64,000 nucleotides of DNA from Agelaius tricolor. Its lineage: Eukaryota > Chordata > Aves > Passeriformes > Icteridae. The stretch spans positions 28,796,744 through 28,860,743 of the forward strand of contig JALJCS010000004.1 in NCBI GenBank assembly GCA_023055355.1, read 5' to 3'. Shown here in pieces: positions 37,593 to 51,329 of this stretch; within the stretch, counting starts at the first letter, position 1; the number at the start of each line of letters is the position of its first letter. The notes under the pieces are model-generated. The model did not search any database. It worked only from the letters and a program-made list of their open reading frames with translations, and was not told the origin of the DNA. The position numbers and the translations under genes were made by a program.

Positions 37593-40090
37593 TAATCAGA
37601 TACTGGTCTTGAGATCAGCAACTTTTTCCTGTATACATCTGGTCCACCATTACAGTTAATGCAGTCACTTAAAAATTAGTATTGAATTGTTCTATCCGGA
37701 GTGCTGATGCAGCAAAGAGATTGTCTTTGGCTCACTATTGAATATTTTGTCAGTTTCAAAGGTTTTGAAGCCCATGATGAGTTCTGTGCTGCCACAGATA
37801 TATTACTGGCCTTTTTATTGTCCTTGATGTCCTTGATCCAGATAGTAAATGTCAGAATTAATGAATGTAAAATGATATTGATGTTTCTAAAATAGGAGAA
37901 GTTCCAGTAATTGTATTAGAAGGTGTTCTTAATGGGCAATAATGCTAAAAATAAGTAAAAGGTAAACTTATTAGGGAAATTCAGTTTAATCAAAGTTTAA
38001 TAGCTGCTAGAAATAATTTTACCATTTCTTACTCCAAGAGTGCATAATTTGGCTTAACTACTTAATTCTTTATAAAACTATTGTCACAGCAGGTCTAAAT
38101 GCAAACCTGAATTTCATATACCCTATTCAGGTCTCCTCCCATATAATTCAAGATACCTCACAAATAGCAAAATTTTTCAAAATGTGGCACACATTCATTT
38201 TAAGACAGAGATGAAATGCAAAATAGAAATGTTGCACTGGTAATTCTCTCTATTGAAATAAATTTTCAAATTTTGTGTTTCTGTCATAAATAATATTTTA
38301 TAATATTTAATTGAATATGTTTTATTTTGCCCTGACTTAAATATATGGAATATTTAAAATATCATTAATGGAAAAAATTAGGGGAAATTTTATACTCACA
38401 AAAGAAAAGAATCCTCATTCATTAAATAAGATGGAAAGGAATACATGCCATTAACTCTAGTATTAGACCTAAGAAAAAGATAATTTATTTGAAGCAGAAT
38501 CTCAGTAGGCAAAAAAAACCAACCAACCCATAAACCAAACCAAACCAAACCAAACCAACTATAACAGTGAGAAGTACATTCTATTCAATGGAGAAGAACA
38601 AGAATTGATAATATATATCTTTTAAACTTTTCCTGAAAGTGGTCATTAGGGATCATGATAAGAATGCTTTTGATGAAATAGCACAGACTAGTTCATAGCA
38701 GGGCTCCAGAATGCATATCCTGTGTCTTTTAATTTTTCAGTTAGAAGCTTTTTAGAACTTCATCTGTATTTTTTTATTTAAATGTTATCTTTAGGACACA
38801 TTTCTTTTTCTTTTCTCTCCCTCTTGGACAAGAGCTCATTTCTCTTGACTGGCGTAACAGCCTGTGCAAAGCAGACACAGATGGGTTTCAACTGCAAAAC
38901 ATTGTCACTGGGGCATTCTTCGTGCCTTTGAAAAACAGTTTAATAGAAACTAAGTAAATGATGTATCGCTTAACTTGCAATTGGAAACACAGGTGAAATC
39001 AATGAAAACTTGTCCTTTTAAAGGATTTGGTGCATTAAAGACAAAACCCGTATTTCTGGGTTTTGTTCAAACAAACCCCAGAACTATGGGTTTTGTTTGA
39101 ATGGCTAATGTTTGAATTTAAAAGTTATACTTTGTAGGTCAATTGATATAATCTTTGGGATAGATTTCAGTCATAAACTCTTGGTTAAAGTTAAAATTGG
39201 ATTCTTGTTTTGGTTCAAAATATCCATGTATTTAAATGTGTAGGTGACCCTGCACAGCATGAATATAGTTACAAAACATTCAACAGATGTATTCTTTGAC
39301 AACTACTCTATTTTATGGTAGCAGAAACATTTTCCTTGAAATAACTGTTTTTCAGAAGTTTAGATTTTAATTGTAAACAAAAGCCAAAAGAATCTTTAAA
39401 TGGTGCCCTACTGAATTTTCAGATAAACTTGGCATAATGTATGCAGAAAGAATTTTTCACTTTTAAAAAAAAATCAGTTCACAGTCTCTCCCTAATATTT
39501 TTTTCATGTTACTATTTTATCAGAATTCTCTAACCCTGTGAGATAGCAGTTTTGAAATCCTCTGTGCATTCATAGCTGTAGGGTGCAATTATAGGTACCG
39601 GCAGAGGAATAAAGCCATCTGAAATAAACTGGAAAGCATTTACCTTTCTTTGAAAAAGAATATGCAAGCTGATTTGGTCAATTCTTAACTTATGTGGAAT
39701 TTTATAACTAGAACTTTCAGAAAATGTAAGCTATGTTTTATTATATAAGGTTTAGACAGATTGCAGAGTGAATTTGTAAATTGTGGAATCTGAAACTTTC
39801 CATGGGAGCATATGATTTTTAAAACTACATGCTGGGAAAAAGCTCTCCAAAACAGTTTATGTGGTGGAGAAATAGGGACATGAACATGTAGCTCTATATA
39901 GGATGCTCACTAGACTGAAGAATGTCAGAATAAAAGTTCCCATTTCATTTGAAACTAAAGAAGCCGGCTCAAGAGAGAACCCTAAGTGTTTAAAAACAGT
40001 TGTTCTCTCTCTTACTTAATTTGTATGAATTTACACTAAAACTTCCAAGAGTCTCTCTTCTAATCACTAAGAATATATTCCTAGGTTGTC
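37593..40090. other. AT-rich non-coding stretch
   Basis: No gene recognised. It contains the short (CCAAA)n tract at 38533-38558. The less repetitive part at about 38815-39030 could be a conserved non-coding element, which is only an impression without an alignment. Confidence 0.5.
38533..38558. repeat. (CCAAA)n short tandem repeat
   Basis: About five copies of CCAAA follow an A-run and AACC units. It belongs to the dispersed A/C-rich islands of this window. Confidence 0.9.
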
Positions 40091-40126
40091 AGCAAATGTA
40101 TTAGCAAATACATTAGCAAATACATT
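40091..40126. repeat. Three tandem copies of a 12-bp unit
   Basis: AGCAAATGTATT, AGCAAATACATT and AGCAAATACATT follow each other. The last copy overlaps the left arm of the hairpin at 40123-40187. Confidence 0.9.
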
Positions 40127-40187
40127 AAATAATTTAGTGATATATAATCAACCCCAGCTTGATGATATATCACTTAATTATTTAATG
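40123..40187. repeat. Long near-perfect hairpin (29-bp arms, 7-base loop)
   Basis: Positions 40123-40151 pair with 40159-40187 at 27 of 29 positions. The two exceptions are a T/T mismatch and an A/G mismatch. The loop is CCCCAGC. The arms are AT-rich. The 65-nt length and the pairing resemble a microRNA precursor or a small foldback transposon, but the arms are AT-rich and neither reading is established. Confidence 0.85.
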
Positions 40188-41556
40188 CTTAAGTCTATAG
40201 TGAGGAAGTGAGACAGCAGGATTTAAATACACTGTTATGCCATTTTCATTATGCATTTTAAAAACTGTACTATATAGCAGGCATATAGGACTTGGGGAAC
40301 CCATGCTAACTAGAGAATAACAATTATTGGTCAGTCTTTAGATGGCGTACCAAATTCAGTAATTTTCATAAAAGAAAATGCTTAATATCTTCTAAGTGTT
40401 GGAAAACAACTAATACACTGGAAAACATCTAAAGCATCTAATACATATCATGAAAAAATACAGATGAAAACAGCAGCTTAAATTAACTCTGCATCTAAGT
40501 GAAAAGATTAGTCTTCAAGGTTTGGGTTAAGAAAATTCTACTCATGAAAGTACAGGGGAGTACTTTGTTAAGGCAAGAGAAAGTTTTTAGTTGTTAGGTT
40601 CACTGAAGGATGAACTTCAAAAAAAAAACAAACCCAAAAGCAAGAAAATAAAAGGTATGAGGCTTTCACTTTGCATTACATATTGCATTAGAACATACTG
40701 TGAGATCTGTTCTAGATTTTTTCAATACCAAAAGCATGAGAAACTCTCACCAACTAAGCATAGTCCTCATAACTATGATGCAGAACTTTAACATATCCAT
40801 TAAATAACATAATCTTTAAAAGAGTCTTTTTAGATCATTTTTTGCTTGCCTTTGAGAAATGCACCATGCTAATCACTCCATTTTGCCACTGAAGACATTT
40901 GCAATTAATTATTATGCCTGTTCTCTATTTAACCCAAATGGGTTTAATTTCTTCAATTTCTAGATTAAATACCTTTTTCTATAGTTCCACCATATTATGA
41001 TACCAAACACTGACTGTTTAGGAGGTAATGTCATGGCCTGCTATTGATAGTAGAAAGGTGTTTTTGGGATATGTCAGGTTGTCTTGTTTAAATGGATAGA
41101 AATATTTTCTTCAGAGCTGGCATGTCTCAAGAGATAAGAAGAAATTAATGAAAAGTAGTGTCTTTCGCAGATGAAAAAATCCCCAGAAGCACATACCACA
41201 TCAGTGTCTGTCAGTTTATTCCCAGGAATAATTCAAATGATTTTGAGTGTCTTTCAAAAACTGCAAGATAATTCACAAAAGCTTATTGTAAAAGAGAGGT
41301 AGCATGTTGATTGCAGAGATGGGTGATTCTAACATAGTCCGATTAACTGTTGTAAGGACACTTCTGCATGCGAAGTCCATACTGAGTACCCAATAAATTA
41401 ATATTCTACTTATTGTGTAGTAGCTCCCAAAGGCAGACAAGCTGTCGGTGTCAACTGATTTACTCATTTTTTTTCTATAGATATGCTAGTCCAAAAATGG
41501 GGTTATTCTGCTTGTGGCTTTTGTCAGGTTTATTTTGGTGTGGTACCATGTATTTT

Positions 41557-41698
41557 GGGCTTTTGGGGTTTTGCTTTTCTTGTTGAGTGGTTGTGTTTGT
41601 AGTTGTATGGGGGTTTTTTGTTGTTATTTTGTTTTTGTTGTTCTTTTTTCAGGGATTACTTTTTTTTTTGGTTGGTTGGTTTGGTTTTTTACATTAGG
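41557..41698. repeat. T/G-rich low-complexity tract
   Basis: The plus strand consists mostly of T with G, with units such as GGTTGGTTGGTTTGG near 41671-41686. It produces an open frame of Phe, Leu, Val, Trp, Cys and Gly that I treat as an artefact. Confidence 0.75.
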
Positions 41699-43394
41699 AG
41701 TCTTTTCACTCAAATTCATTGAAATTATAATAAGACTAGATTTTTTTTTTACTGTTTTTGAGGTTAGTCTTATGAGATAGTAGGAGTTGATCAAATGTGT
41801 CATAACAAACCATTTGTACTACTCTCAGGGAAACTTGACACAAATTATATAAGTCTCCCTGTGGCACTAAACAGCATTTTACATGGTTGAAATACTGCAG
41901 ATGGTGCTCAAGAAGGAGGGGGAAAAAAGAGCCTAAATAAATTGTATAATATTACAAATTTTAAAAAATGCATGTTGATGGTATTTCTTCTCTTATTTTT
42001 GTCTGTTTAGACCAACATCAGCAAAGCCATACTAAATGACCGCTTAATATATAATCTTTAAAAAAGTTCCTATAAAGTGAATATGGACAAGGAAAATAAG
42101 ATTATGTATCAACTTGACAGAAAAGAAATGGAAATAAAACTGTATAATATATAAAAATAAATGTTTCAAATGCAATTAGGGGCTCTTTGTTATTAATATT
42201 AAGAAGGAAGAAAGATCTTGAAGTTCATGGATTGCGAAAAGTGTCAAGTATTTGGAAAGCTAAGTCTTAAAGAATGAAATTTGAAGAATGACTGACATAA
42301 TGGTGGTATGTTCTTCCTGAATTCCATCATGGACTTGACTAAATATATTTTACTGTGATTAGTTTTACTGTGTTATAGTTTTTGCTATTTTCATACATCA
42401 CAGCATAGTCATGCTGTATATATATTTTTTCTCTGACTATGCCTGCAGAATTCCCTCTTTTGCTTAGCAGGCAAAATGTACCATCAAGTCCAAGGGCGCT
42501 GATAATGCTACTCCTGTTAATCAGCTACTAAGGAACTCCTATGGGAATGCATTCCACATCCAGTCCAAAAAGCTCTAATTAAAAGTCCCCTCCAGGACAC
42601 CTGATCTCCCTTGAGCCAATTGTTACAGTATGTTAACCTCCTGCATCTCCTCACCCATCAGGCTGAGCCTTACTTATGGCATTTGTGTTTAGTGGCTTCT
42701 TTAGCTAAAGATATATAATTTGCTGTGATTGGTATGACTTGAATTGTCCCCTAACTGTCCTACTTACTATTATTTTCCTAGCTATATGCTTACTGTTGTA
42801 TAACTATGCTATTTTATTGTCTCAGCTTCTCTACAGACTAAGTAGTAAAAATGCCCTCACATTCTGCTTACTTAGTTATTATTAATTGGAAAAGGATGAA
42901 AATGTTTTAACTACATGCATCTCTTATAAAGAGCTGTTGAAAATACAGTCTTTTGTTTGTGAATTCCCATATTCTAACTTACTCCTAAAGTTTTGCTTTC
43001 ATAATGGAAAGAAGTTAAATTTCTTCTGTGTTTGTTGATGCTTAGGAAAGTTTTCTTTCAAAATGAGGTTAAGTTTTTTAATATTTCGTGGCAACAACTG
43101 ATTGAGCTGCTCAGGATAGTGTGATACTGATAACCATTTTCTCAAGTTGCATACATTTCTCACTTAAATCTAATTATAAGACCCAGGCAATTACAATCTA
43201 TCTGGTTGGACCTTTCAAGCTTTTTTTCCTACTTTTCCCTTTCAACTGAATTTTGCTCTCTCTTGTGGTGAATATTAATCTTACTCAGTGCTGCCTCATC
43301 TCTACTATTTCTGCTCTGAATACCTGCTGCATTCATTATTTACTGTTCTATTACATAGCTCTTTGTTTAGAGTTCCTCCTGCAAACTTTCATTG

Positions 43395-43500
43395 GCATAA
43401 TATAATTAGCATAATATAGTATAGGATTGTATCTAGTAATCTAGTGTAGTGTGGTGTGTCACAGTGCAGTATGGCATAGCCTGATATAATGTAACATTGC
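43395..43500. repeat. Decayed pentanucleotide repeat, roughly (RTAGT)n
   Basis: The sequence can be read in steps of five: ATAAT, ATAGT, CTAGT, GTAGT, GTGGT, ACAGT, GCAGT, ATGGC and so on, for about twenty units with substitutions. This suggests an old tandem repeat that has drifted. Confidence 0.6.
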
Positions 43501-46500
43501 AGACTCAAACATCTGAATTTTTTGAGTGTTGGCTGAAAGTTATAGAGTTTTGTTTATTTTATTACTGAACTATTTTGCCTTCTCTATACAGGACAACAGT
43601 ATTCTTCAAACAGAATTTACTATTCTGTTTCTTAGGTATGCAATATAGAATGATTATGCCAGCATTACGAAGCTTCATCCAATAATGATTACCCAAGGAA
43701 GAAAAAAAAATTATCCTAATATATTATAAAACAGTTTTAATGTTACACCATGAAATTTCTGAAGCAATGAAATTGCTGCAGCAGGGAAGCACATGAAATG
43801 ATCTGATACTTATCCACAGAAATCTGAAAATTAGCAAAACCAATGTATAACTCTACAACTAATAGATGTCTTTCATGTTGCCTTTGATGTTGTTTGCCTT
43901 TGCTGTTCTTACCAAAATTAGGATCATAAAGCTGGTCTGATAAGATCCTCATCACTAAGTCATGCTGCTTTCATTGATTCAGGCTTCACTAAAAGGCAGA
44001 TTTCTTTGGTGGATAATGCTGGGTTTATTTCAGTGACACATTAAACTATACTCTGTTCCAATGAGCAGCCACCAATATTTCTCCAAAATCCTCTTCCCCG
44101 TGTTTTAATTCTGCATGACATCACTCTCTAAAGTAACCCTCCTGCATGTTCTTACAGGCTGCTTCCTGACAATACTTGTAAATCATTACTAAAGTGTGTT
44201 GATAACAATACAGCTCCATAAATGCCTACAAAGTTTCTCCAAAAGACACTAAAAAAATCTTCAAACATAAACAGTCTTTGTGAGAAGTTTATTAATAGTT
44301 CTTCAAAAAGTCTATTTCCTTTTGTGTATTGGAAATTATCCCTTTCTAATATGACAAAAATATGCTGCTTTTTTCCCTACTTATATTGGCTTTGCTTTCC
44401 TGATAGGAGATAGAAAATTCAAAGGTTTTTGCTTGAAAAAGAGAAATATTGTATCATATTGCATATTGCCTAATGCATAAAATATTGCATTTTTCCCTGA
44501 AGACATATTTCTGGATAATTTCTGAAGAGGATTCCTGCTTTTCTGCCTTTCCTTTGCATTTAAAAATCTTTTTTCAAATTAGGCAAATAAATTTAAAAAC
44601 TGAATTAAAAGAATGTACTGTTTAAACTGTAATCCTAGATAAAAGTGAAAATAGCTACTCACAATCTTTATTTCTTTTTTTTTTCTCAATGTACCTAGCT
44701 TTTTCAAAGAATAAGTAAACTTTTTTAAAAACCTTTGTTTGACTGGACTCTATGTTTGTCAATTCATGGATATGATCTGTTTAAGTTACTGTCCTTCAAG
44801 TATTTATGTCAACATAGTGCAATTTTAAAGACATGTATTTTAATCCTGTTCTATGACTGAAATTCTGTTTGAAATTAATTACTATAAAATTCAAAACTTG
44901 TTTAATGGATGTATTTTTAAGTGAGATAGCATAATGATGCATCCTGTAAAATAGTTCAAAGGGGTAATACTTGAGGACTCATCAAAATACAGGAAATAAA
45001 TTCAGAGGTCTTTTATTTTTTAAGTAAGTATACAGTAATTGCTTTCGCTCTTATGAATTTAATATAAATAATGGAGCAAAAGTTGAAGAATTTTGTGTGA
45101 TTTCATAGAGTATTAACTGTGAAACATAGAGTACTAAATGTGAAGCAGAATTCCATGTTCTTTCTCCCAAAAATGTAAACTGTGTGTTTTTAAGATATGG
45201 TTTACAAACAAGCTTTGAGTTTATCCTTTGAGAATATCACATGATTCTGCATTAAACCAAGTAGAGTGAGCTGTGTTTCACAGCAGTCCCAGATAAGCCT
45301 GTGGCTTTGTAAATCTTTCACATAGTTTATTATAAATGCTTAATAGCCTCTGGATAAGCCCTGACTTAACTTATTTGGCTGCATGTTTTTGTTTACCACA
45401 TTTTTATGTGCAGAGATCAGTAAGCTTTATTATTTTGTACTGTAAATAAACATTATAATCAGGTATAATCACCAGAAGCAAAATGTTACTAATGTTTGCT
45501 TCATTGAGAGATATGTTGTAGAAATTATTTCATTTAAAAATCTTTTTTATAATGCTATTTTTGTTTCTCTTTGGTCATTTGCCTCAGTAGAAAATATAAA
45601 AAAAGCTGCTTTTTATTTTTTTTAATGAGCTTCAGGATTTTATTTATTTTTACAAGACTCTCCAGAGGGATAGAATATTTTCAAATATTCTTCAAAGAAA
45701 AACTAGTGTGAAAATCTAGTGTGTCCTAAAAACAACAGATAAGCATTGTTGACTGCATTCTGTTGCAGTGAATAATGAAATAAATAATGTATTTCTCAAA
45801 ATATAACTCTGTACTACAAATATCTTGTAGCAGAGGAACAAAAATTTCTAATTCATCCACAAATCCTCATGTAGACTGCAAATTTGTTTAGGGTATATCA
45901 TAATTACACTACTTCATAAACCACTGTCAACTATTTTCTGAGAGCTTCCTTCAGAGAAGAATCAGTGTATAAATTCGTAGTACAAATCAGCATTTAGTCT
46001 TTTGTAATACTGTTCTCCAAAAGAGCAATAATGTACAGTGCAGGCTCAGAGACCAGAGTCAGCATATCCTCCCAGAAAATACAATTCTAGTGAAGTTATG
46101 ACTTGCGCAGTTGACTGAAGTATGAAAGTGGAGTTTGCTTCAGGTTTGTCAATTATCGTCTGTCTTTCTGCATTCCTTCCAACTTGTTTTCTACTAAAGC
46201 GTTGATTTCTCAGTTATTTGCTCACTCTCAGAACTATAATTTTGTTCTGCATCTCAGAAAAATGCCATTCCAACAATTATTAGTTAGCCTTCGGTGAGAA
46301 GTATTTTATTGAATGCCTGGAAGCTGAGCAATGGCCATGGAAACTGAACATGTCTAGTATGTCCTGGATTAGTTTGCAGCATAGAAGCACCTGATGTATC
46401 CTCATTAGCACAATAATAATTATATTTCTAACACCTTAGTCAGTAGTGGAATATAAGTGTTTGTACAAGGAATTAAAAAGGACAAATTACACTTTTTCTT

Positions 46501-49211
46501 CTTTTTCCCCCCACTGAAAAATGACAATATCCACTGCCATGAAAATCAGGAATATAAAGCCTTTCATTTTTACTCACACATTATGTTTGTAAAGTTAAAG
46601 GACTGATGTGGAACTAAAAGAAACTTCTCTTTTGGAAGTTTCTGCTTTAACTCTTTCTTATATGTATTCTGCAGTTATTTTTTAAAATATGGCAGTTCAT
46701 TAAAATTAAAGATAGTGATGCTGGTAAGCTCATGGCATTTTGTCCATACAAAGTTTGTTTGATATATTTTTGATATATTCTTTGATATATATACTTTTCC
46801 TCTGATTTTTATTTTTCCCAAAGAGATCATGAAATGATACAAATAAACTACATGTGAATCATGTAACTTTGTGTCTAAAACTCTATTTTTATAAGCTTCT
46901 ATTTTGTGAAAATGTAGGGGTTTTTTGTCTCCAGAGAGTTTTCTGAATTGTTCACAAAATGTGACACCATAGTGGAAATTAACAGTGAATAAACTCCTCC
47001 TTTTTTTGTCCTGCCTTAGGTCTCTATGCAGTGTAGCATTTCCCTCCATGGACTTAGAAGCTTAATAGGTGTTAACAGCAATGTCTCCTCTCTGCTCTCA
47101 TTTGGACTCTGTAGACATTCCCAAAAGGGCATAATATAAACAGGCGCATTTACAGGGTGTCCCTTTTCTGGGCAGTAAAACACATTTAGCAGAACTTATG
47201 ACTTACAGAGGACAAACTCTGGTTTCAGTCACTAAGGTCATCTCTCAGACAGATTTTTTTGAGGAATTGATGAAGGTTACTTCTCTGACTTGACATCTTG
47301 TACAGCATACAAACATAAATCAAGAGTAGCTTTTATTTGCCTCATATTCATGATAAAAAGCTTTACAGTTTGACCTTCATAAGACACATATGTCCTAATC
47401 AAATTCTATAATATAAAAGTCACCTTTAAAGAAAGAAAGAGGACAAACAGAATAACAAGAATTTGTTTAATCATGTATCCTACAGGGAGGCCACTCACCA
47501 TATAGTTTATTCTTATAAACAAAGTGCTTTGGCAATGAAAGTTTATTTTTATATTAGTAAAAACATGGAAAATGAACTTTGAAATTCATTAACTGTTTAT
47601 TTATGCATTTTTCTATTCTAGAATTAGCCTACAGGCTAACAAAATGTTAGCTTGCCTAAAGGATGTTCATTTAAATTAATAGTGAAAATTTTTCTGACAG
47701 CTGGTAATTTGCTTATTTACAGCTTCCATATTAAATCTTCAAATACAGTAGATACAAATTAATAACCTTCATCTGACGGGCCCTGGTTCCCTTTTGTTTT
47801 TTCTAGTTGCAGAGAGATGAAACTTCCTCTTGTTTTTTCTGTTTCCAATACTCATCTTGTGACACATCATCCTGTTTTCTTCCTTTCACACAATGTTCAG
47901 ATATGTTGCTATAAAGAGGAGGTAATTAGTTAGATGCCAAGTGTATACATAATTCTGAATTACGTGGTTGTGGATTGAAACAATTATACACTGGATTCCC
48001 TCTCTTTTCTTTCTAAGAGTGATTGTTTTCATGCAACTTTCATTTCATACCACAGGCATAAAGCTAAGGTAGGTGATTGGGTTATTGCAAGCACCTAAAA
48101 GCTCACACAAACGTGAAAAGGGTTCATGTTGCTAAGAAAGCTGTCATTTTTGGATGTCAGTTTGGTTTTCAATTTTTAATGTAAACTTCTTTATGTTATC
48201 AATGTTTTTTATAATTTTCTATATTAAATTACTCCATCTACCATACCTGAGGTATTTGTTCAAGAATTGAGCATATCACTCTTTCTTAGGGGAAAAACAA
48301 AATCAGTGTTTTTGTAGTCATCCTGAAATGCAATTGCTCAGTTAAAACCCTATTGCTTAATAAATTAAAATTCTCACAAATAGCTGAAATGATCCTATTG
48401 GTGCACACGTATAGCCAGGCAAAACAAAAGACAGGAAAATTGTACATTTTTAACATGCACCATAAGTTGAGTAAGAGATGTAGCAATAGTAACAGTGAAA
48501 TGGTGACAGGTGTACCAGAATCCTGAGGATTTAAAGAAAAGATTGCTATATTTGGTGATGTTGCCTTTTCAGTACTAATTTAATTTTTATAGCTGGGATT
48601 TACACAAAATATATTCATCCATTTAAATGTTATGGAGTCTACCAGGTACTTTTAATGTATGTCTCTAAACTCTTAAATTTAACCCAATCACTGAACACAT
48701 GGTTGAACTTATTGACTGTGTTTGTATACAGGACAATTCATGCTTGTCTAGCAAGTAATTTTGAAAAGTAATGCCACCAAAATTTCTTCCCAGGGCAACA
48801 GAGGCACTTTATTCCAAATCCATTAAAGGTGATGTAAGATGCAGTAATTAATTTTGTTGTGCTTTTTTATTAATATGATACATGTTATTAGAAAAAATCT
48901 TAAATCCTTTAAAAAATTTAGTGAAATAAAAGGAATCCGTAAATGGGGAATTTGTTGGCCTGGAGAAGCCAATGGAGTGAGTGACATTAGAACACAGGAA
49001 AACATAACCAAAATTAAGCGGTCAGCAAATATATTTGGTATTTATTTTCCTACAAAATAGCTTGAGGATATGCTGAGTTAAAGAGTTTAGCTATTGACTT
49101 TAGTACTGAGAAAATTGACAGTAAAATATTATTTGATAATATTTTTCCAAGTTACTTCTTAGAATAGAGTTCTACCTTGAAAGTATATATTTCATTCATT
49201 AAAAAAAAATT

Positions 49212-49545
49212 ACCATAGAATGATATAATAGGTTGATTGAAAAGGACCTGAAAGATTATCCCTATGGCAGGGATCTTTCCACTGAACAATCCCCATCCAG
49301 ACTGGCCTTTACCATCTCCATGAACAGGAGCTCACAACCTCTCTGGGAAACCTGTTCCAGTGCCTCACCATCCTCACAGTAAAGAATTTCTTTCTGATAT
49401 CAAAGCTGAACTTCAGCTTGAGTCCAATCCCCTTTATCCTATCACTACAAGACCATATAAAAGTCCCTCTTATGGGTCCTCCACCACATAATAATAAACT
49501 GTGAAGGAGCACTGTAGTGAGAAGTAAAATTTTTCCCGTGTTCTA
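49212..49545 (-). mobile_element. CR1 LINE fragment (C-terminus of ORF2 and 3' end)
   Basis: On the minus strand an open frame (49512-49309) encodes CSDRIKGIG and then FFTVRMVRHWNRFPREVV. This is the conserved C-terminal end of CR1 ORF2. It is followed by the 3' untranslated region down to about 49212, where the plus strand reads ACCATAGAATGATATAATAG, the complement of the ATTCTATG-type tail. It is 5'-truncated near 49545, as most CR1 copies are. Of all copies in this window it keeps the cleanest reading frame, so it may be among the youngest. Confidence 0.92.
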
Positions 49546-51059
49546 ATCTGCTATAGGGAAAAAACCCAAAATCTTTTTGAGTTCTGCCCACATCAGCTGT
49601 ATGCAAGAGTACCTATTTCAGTCTCGATCTAAACCTTATCAGTCACACCATTTTACATTCTCCTTTACTCCTAAAATTTGTATTTGTAAGGGAAAAATTA
49701 ACTACATTATTTATAAAAACCATGTGTATTGTGGAATGATACTGTGTTTTCCTGTATTTAGGGAAATGTAATACATTTTATTTCTGTTTTGGGTACCTGA
49801 CCTGAAACTCCTGGTATGTGATTTTAAGAACACTTGGATCTTCACATGGCAAATAGAAAAGTCCATCCCCTTTTAATTTTTAATTTTGTCTTAAAGTCTC
49901 TATTGATTACACTAAAAATCAAGAGTTGTTTTACTGGAAGAGAAACATACACTTAAAAAAAATCGTAGTCTTCATCTTTTACACTAAATTTCACAAATTA
50001 TTAAATATTTTTACACTGTTACATGTTCTCCAATTTCAAAGTCTGAAAGGCAGTAGTAATTAAATATATTTCAGGTAAGTTTGAGGAACTTAAATTAGTT
50101 TTTGGGGGGAACATATTACAATATGAGATATAAGAGTAAATTAATGAGCTAATCTGGTAATCTGGTAAAAAATAATTTTTAATTTACTCCAGAAACTGAA
50201 TGGGGCACACAGAATAGTTTAGAGTTCTGTATAATTAAAAATACATCCAAAATGAATAGTTAATACACTGTTGCTCAAAGTACACAATTGTTTGGTCTTT
50301 TGAAATATGCCGGGTCTATACAAAACAAATTATGTTATATAAACACACAGCAAGATACATTTGGGGCCTTGGAGAACAACTGCACATAGAAAGTATAGTG
50401 TTTGGAGGTGAGTTTGTGTAGTTAATCAAAGATTAGCTGGGTTTGCTAGGAGCACAAATGTTCAGTTTTTTCATGGAATGTTTTCCACCAAATCTTTCTT
50501 AAAAACCTAGTTCATTAATTGATTTTTCTTCCAGTTATACAAATATAATCTGGTGTCTCATAATGACATGAAAATAAAAATAAATATTGAAATTATCATT
50601 TCAATGGAAGCACAAAACCAGGCAGTTTGACTAATTTCATTGCCTTTTCTTTTGATTTAAATAGTTGTGTACATATTATTTCCAATGTTATGCAAAAAAA
50701 GCAATGGTCCCTATCTTAAGAATATAAGAGCAAAAGACTATCCAGTGCTATTAAGGGATTATTCTTTATGCACAGTTTAAACAATTTTGTGGTAGGATTC
50801 TCTTTAAAAAAAATTTTCTTTAGCATTCCAGATATAATTCATGTGAGCGAATTTTCTAGGTCTATACAACTAGTTTAAAGTAGGTCTTCTCTGCTAGGCT
50901 CCATCTATTGTATAAATCAGTGGAAGGGGCATGAAACAGATTTGCTTGCAGGAAGTTTTCTCTTATTTTTTATTCTCCAAATGTTTTGCTCTATTTGTTC
51001 AAAAATTACTTTTCTCCTAAGGAATTCTGTCTTTTATTTTATATCATATTCAGCAGCTG
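49546..51059. other. AT-rich non-coding stretch
   Basis: No gene recognised. AATCTGGT occurs twice in tandem near 50152-50168. Confidence 0.6.
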
Positions 51060-51250
51060 GTATGGGCTGGATTTGGAGGGAATTGTTTTGGTTTTTGGGG
51101 CTTTTATTTGGGGGTGGGGGTTGTTTGGTTTTTTTTGTTGTTGTTTTTGTTTGGGAGAGTTGTTTGGTTGGTTGGTTTTGGTTTGGTTTTTTCATTGGGT
51201 TTTTTCCTTTGTGTTGGCAGTTTTTATTTGGTTGGGTTTTTTTTTAATTA
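51060..51250. repeat. T/G-rich low-complexity tract with G-runs
   Basis: The plus strand is nearly all T and G, with GGTTGGTTGGTTTTGGTTTG near 51165-51184. The segment GGGGCTTTTATTTGGGGGTG and the next G-run (about 51098-51121) contains three G-runs and could support a quadruplex with a neighbour. It yields overlapping open frames of Phe, Trp, Gly, Leu and Val that I reject as genes. Confidence 0.8.
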
Positions 51251-51329
51251 CTGTTAAAAAATTTATTAGTTTTGCTGCTGACTTTTTTTTGCATGCTCAC
51301 ACACTTCTGACTACATCTGAATCAATACT

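Larger units (their letters stand above)
40188..49209. other. AT-rich non-coding stretch
   Basis: About 9 kb without a recognised gene. It includes a T/G-rich tract at about 41557-41698, a decayed 5-bp repeat at 43395-43500 and a TTTGATATA motif repeated three times near 46757-46792. A 124-codon open frame on the minus strand (47049-46675) has no domain and lies in AT-rich DNA, so it is not called. Confidence 0.5.

Noticed and set aside
40091..40126. CRISPR-like repeat array
   Set aside because: The units are contiguous 12-mers without spacers; this is an ordinary tandem repeat.
46675..47049. 124-codon open frame on the minus strand
   Set aside because: No family motif, in AT-rich DNA, with no splice sites or flanking signals that suggest a gene.
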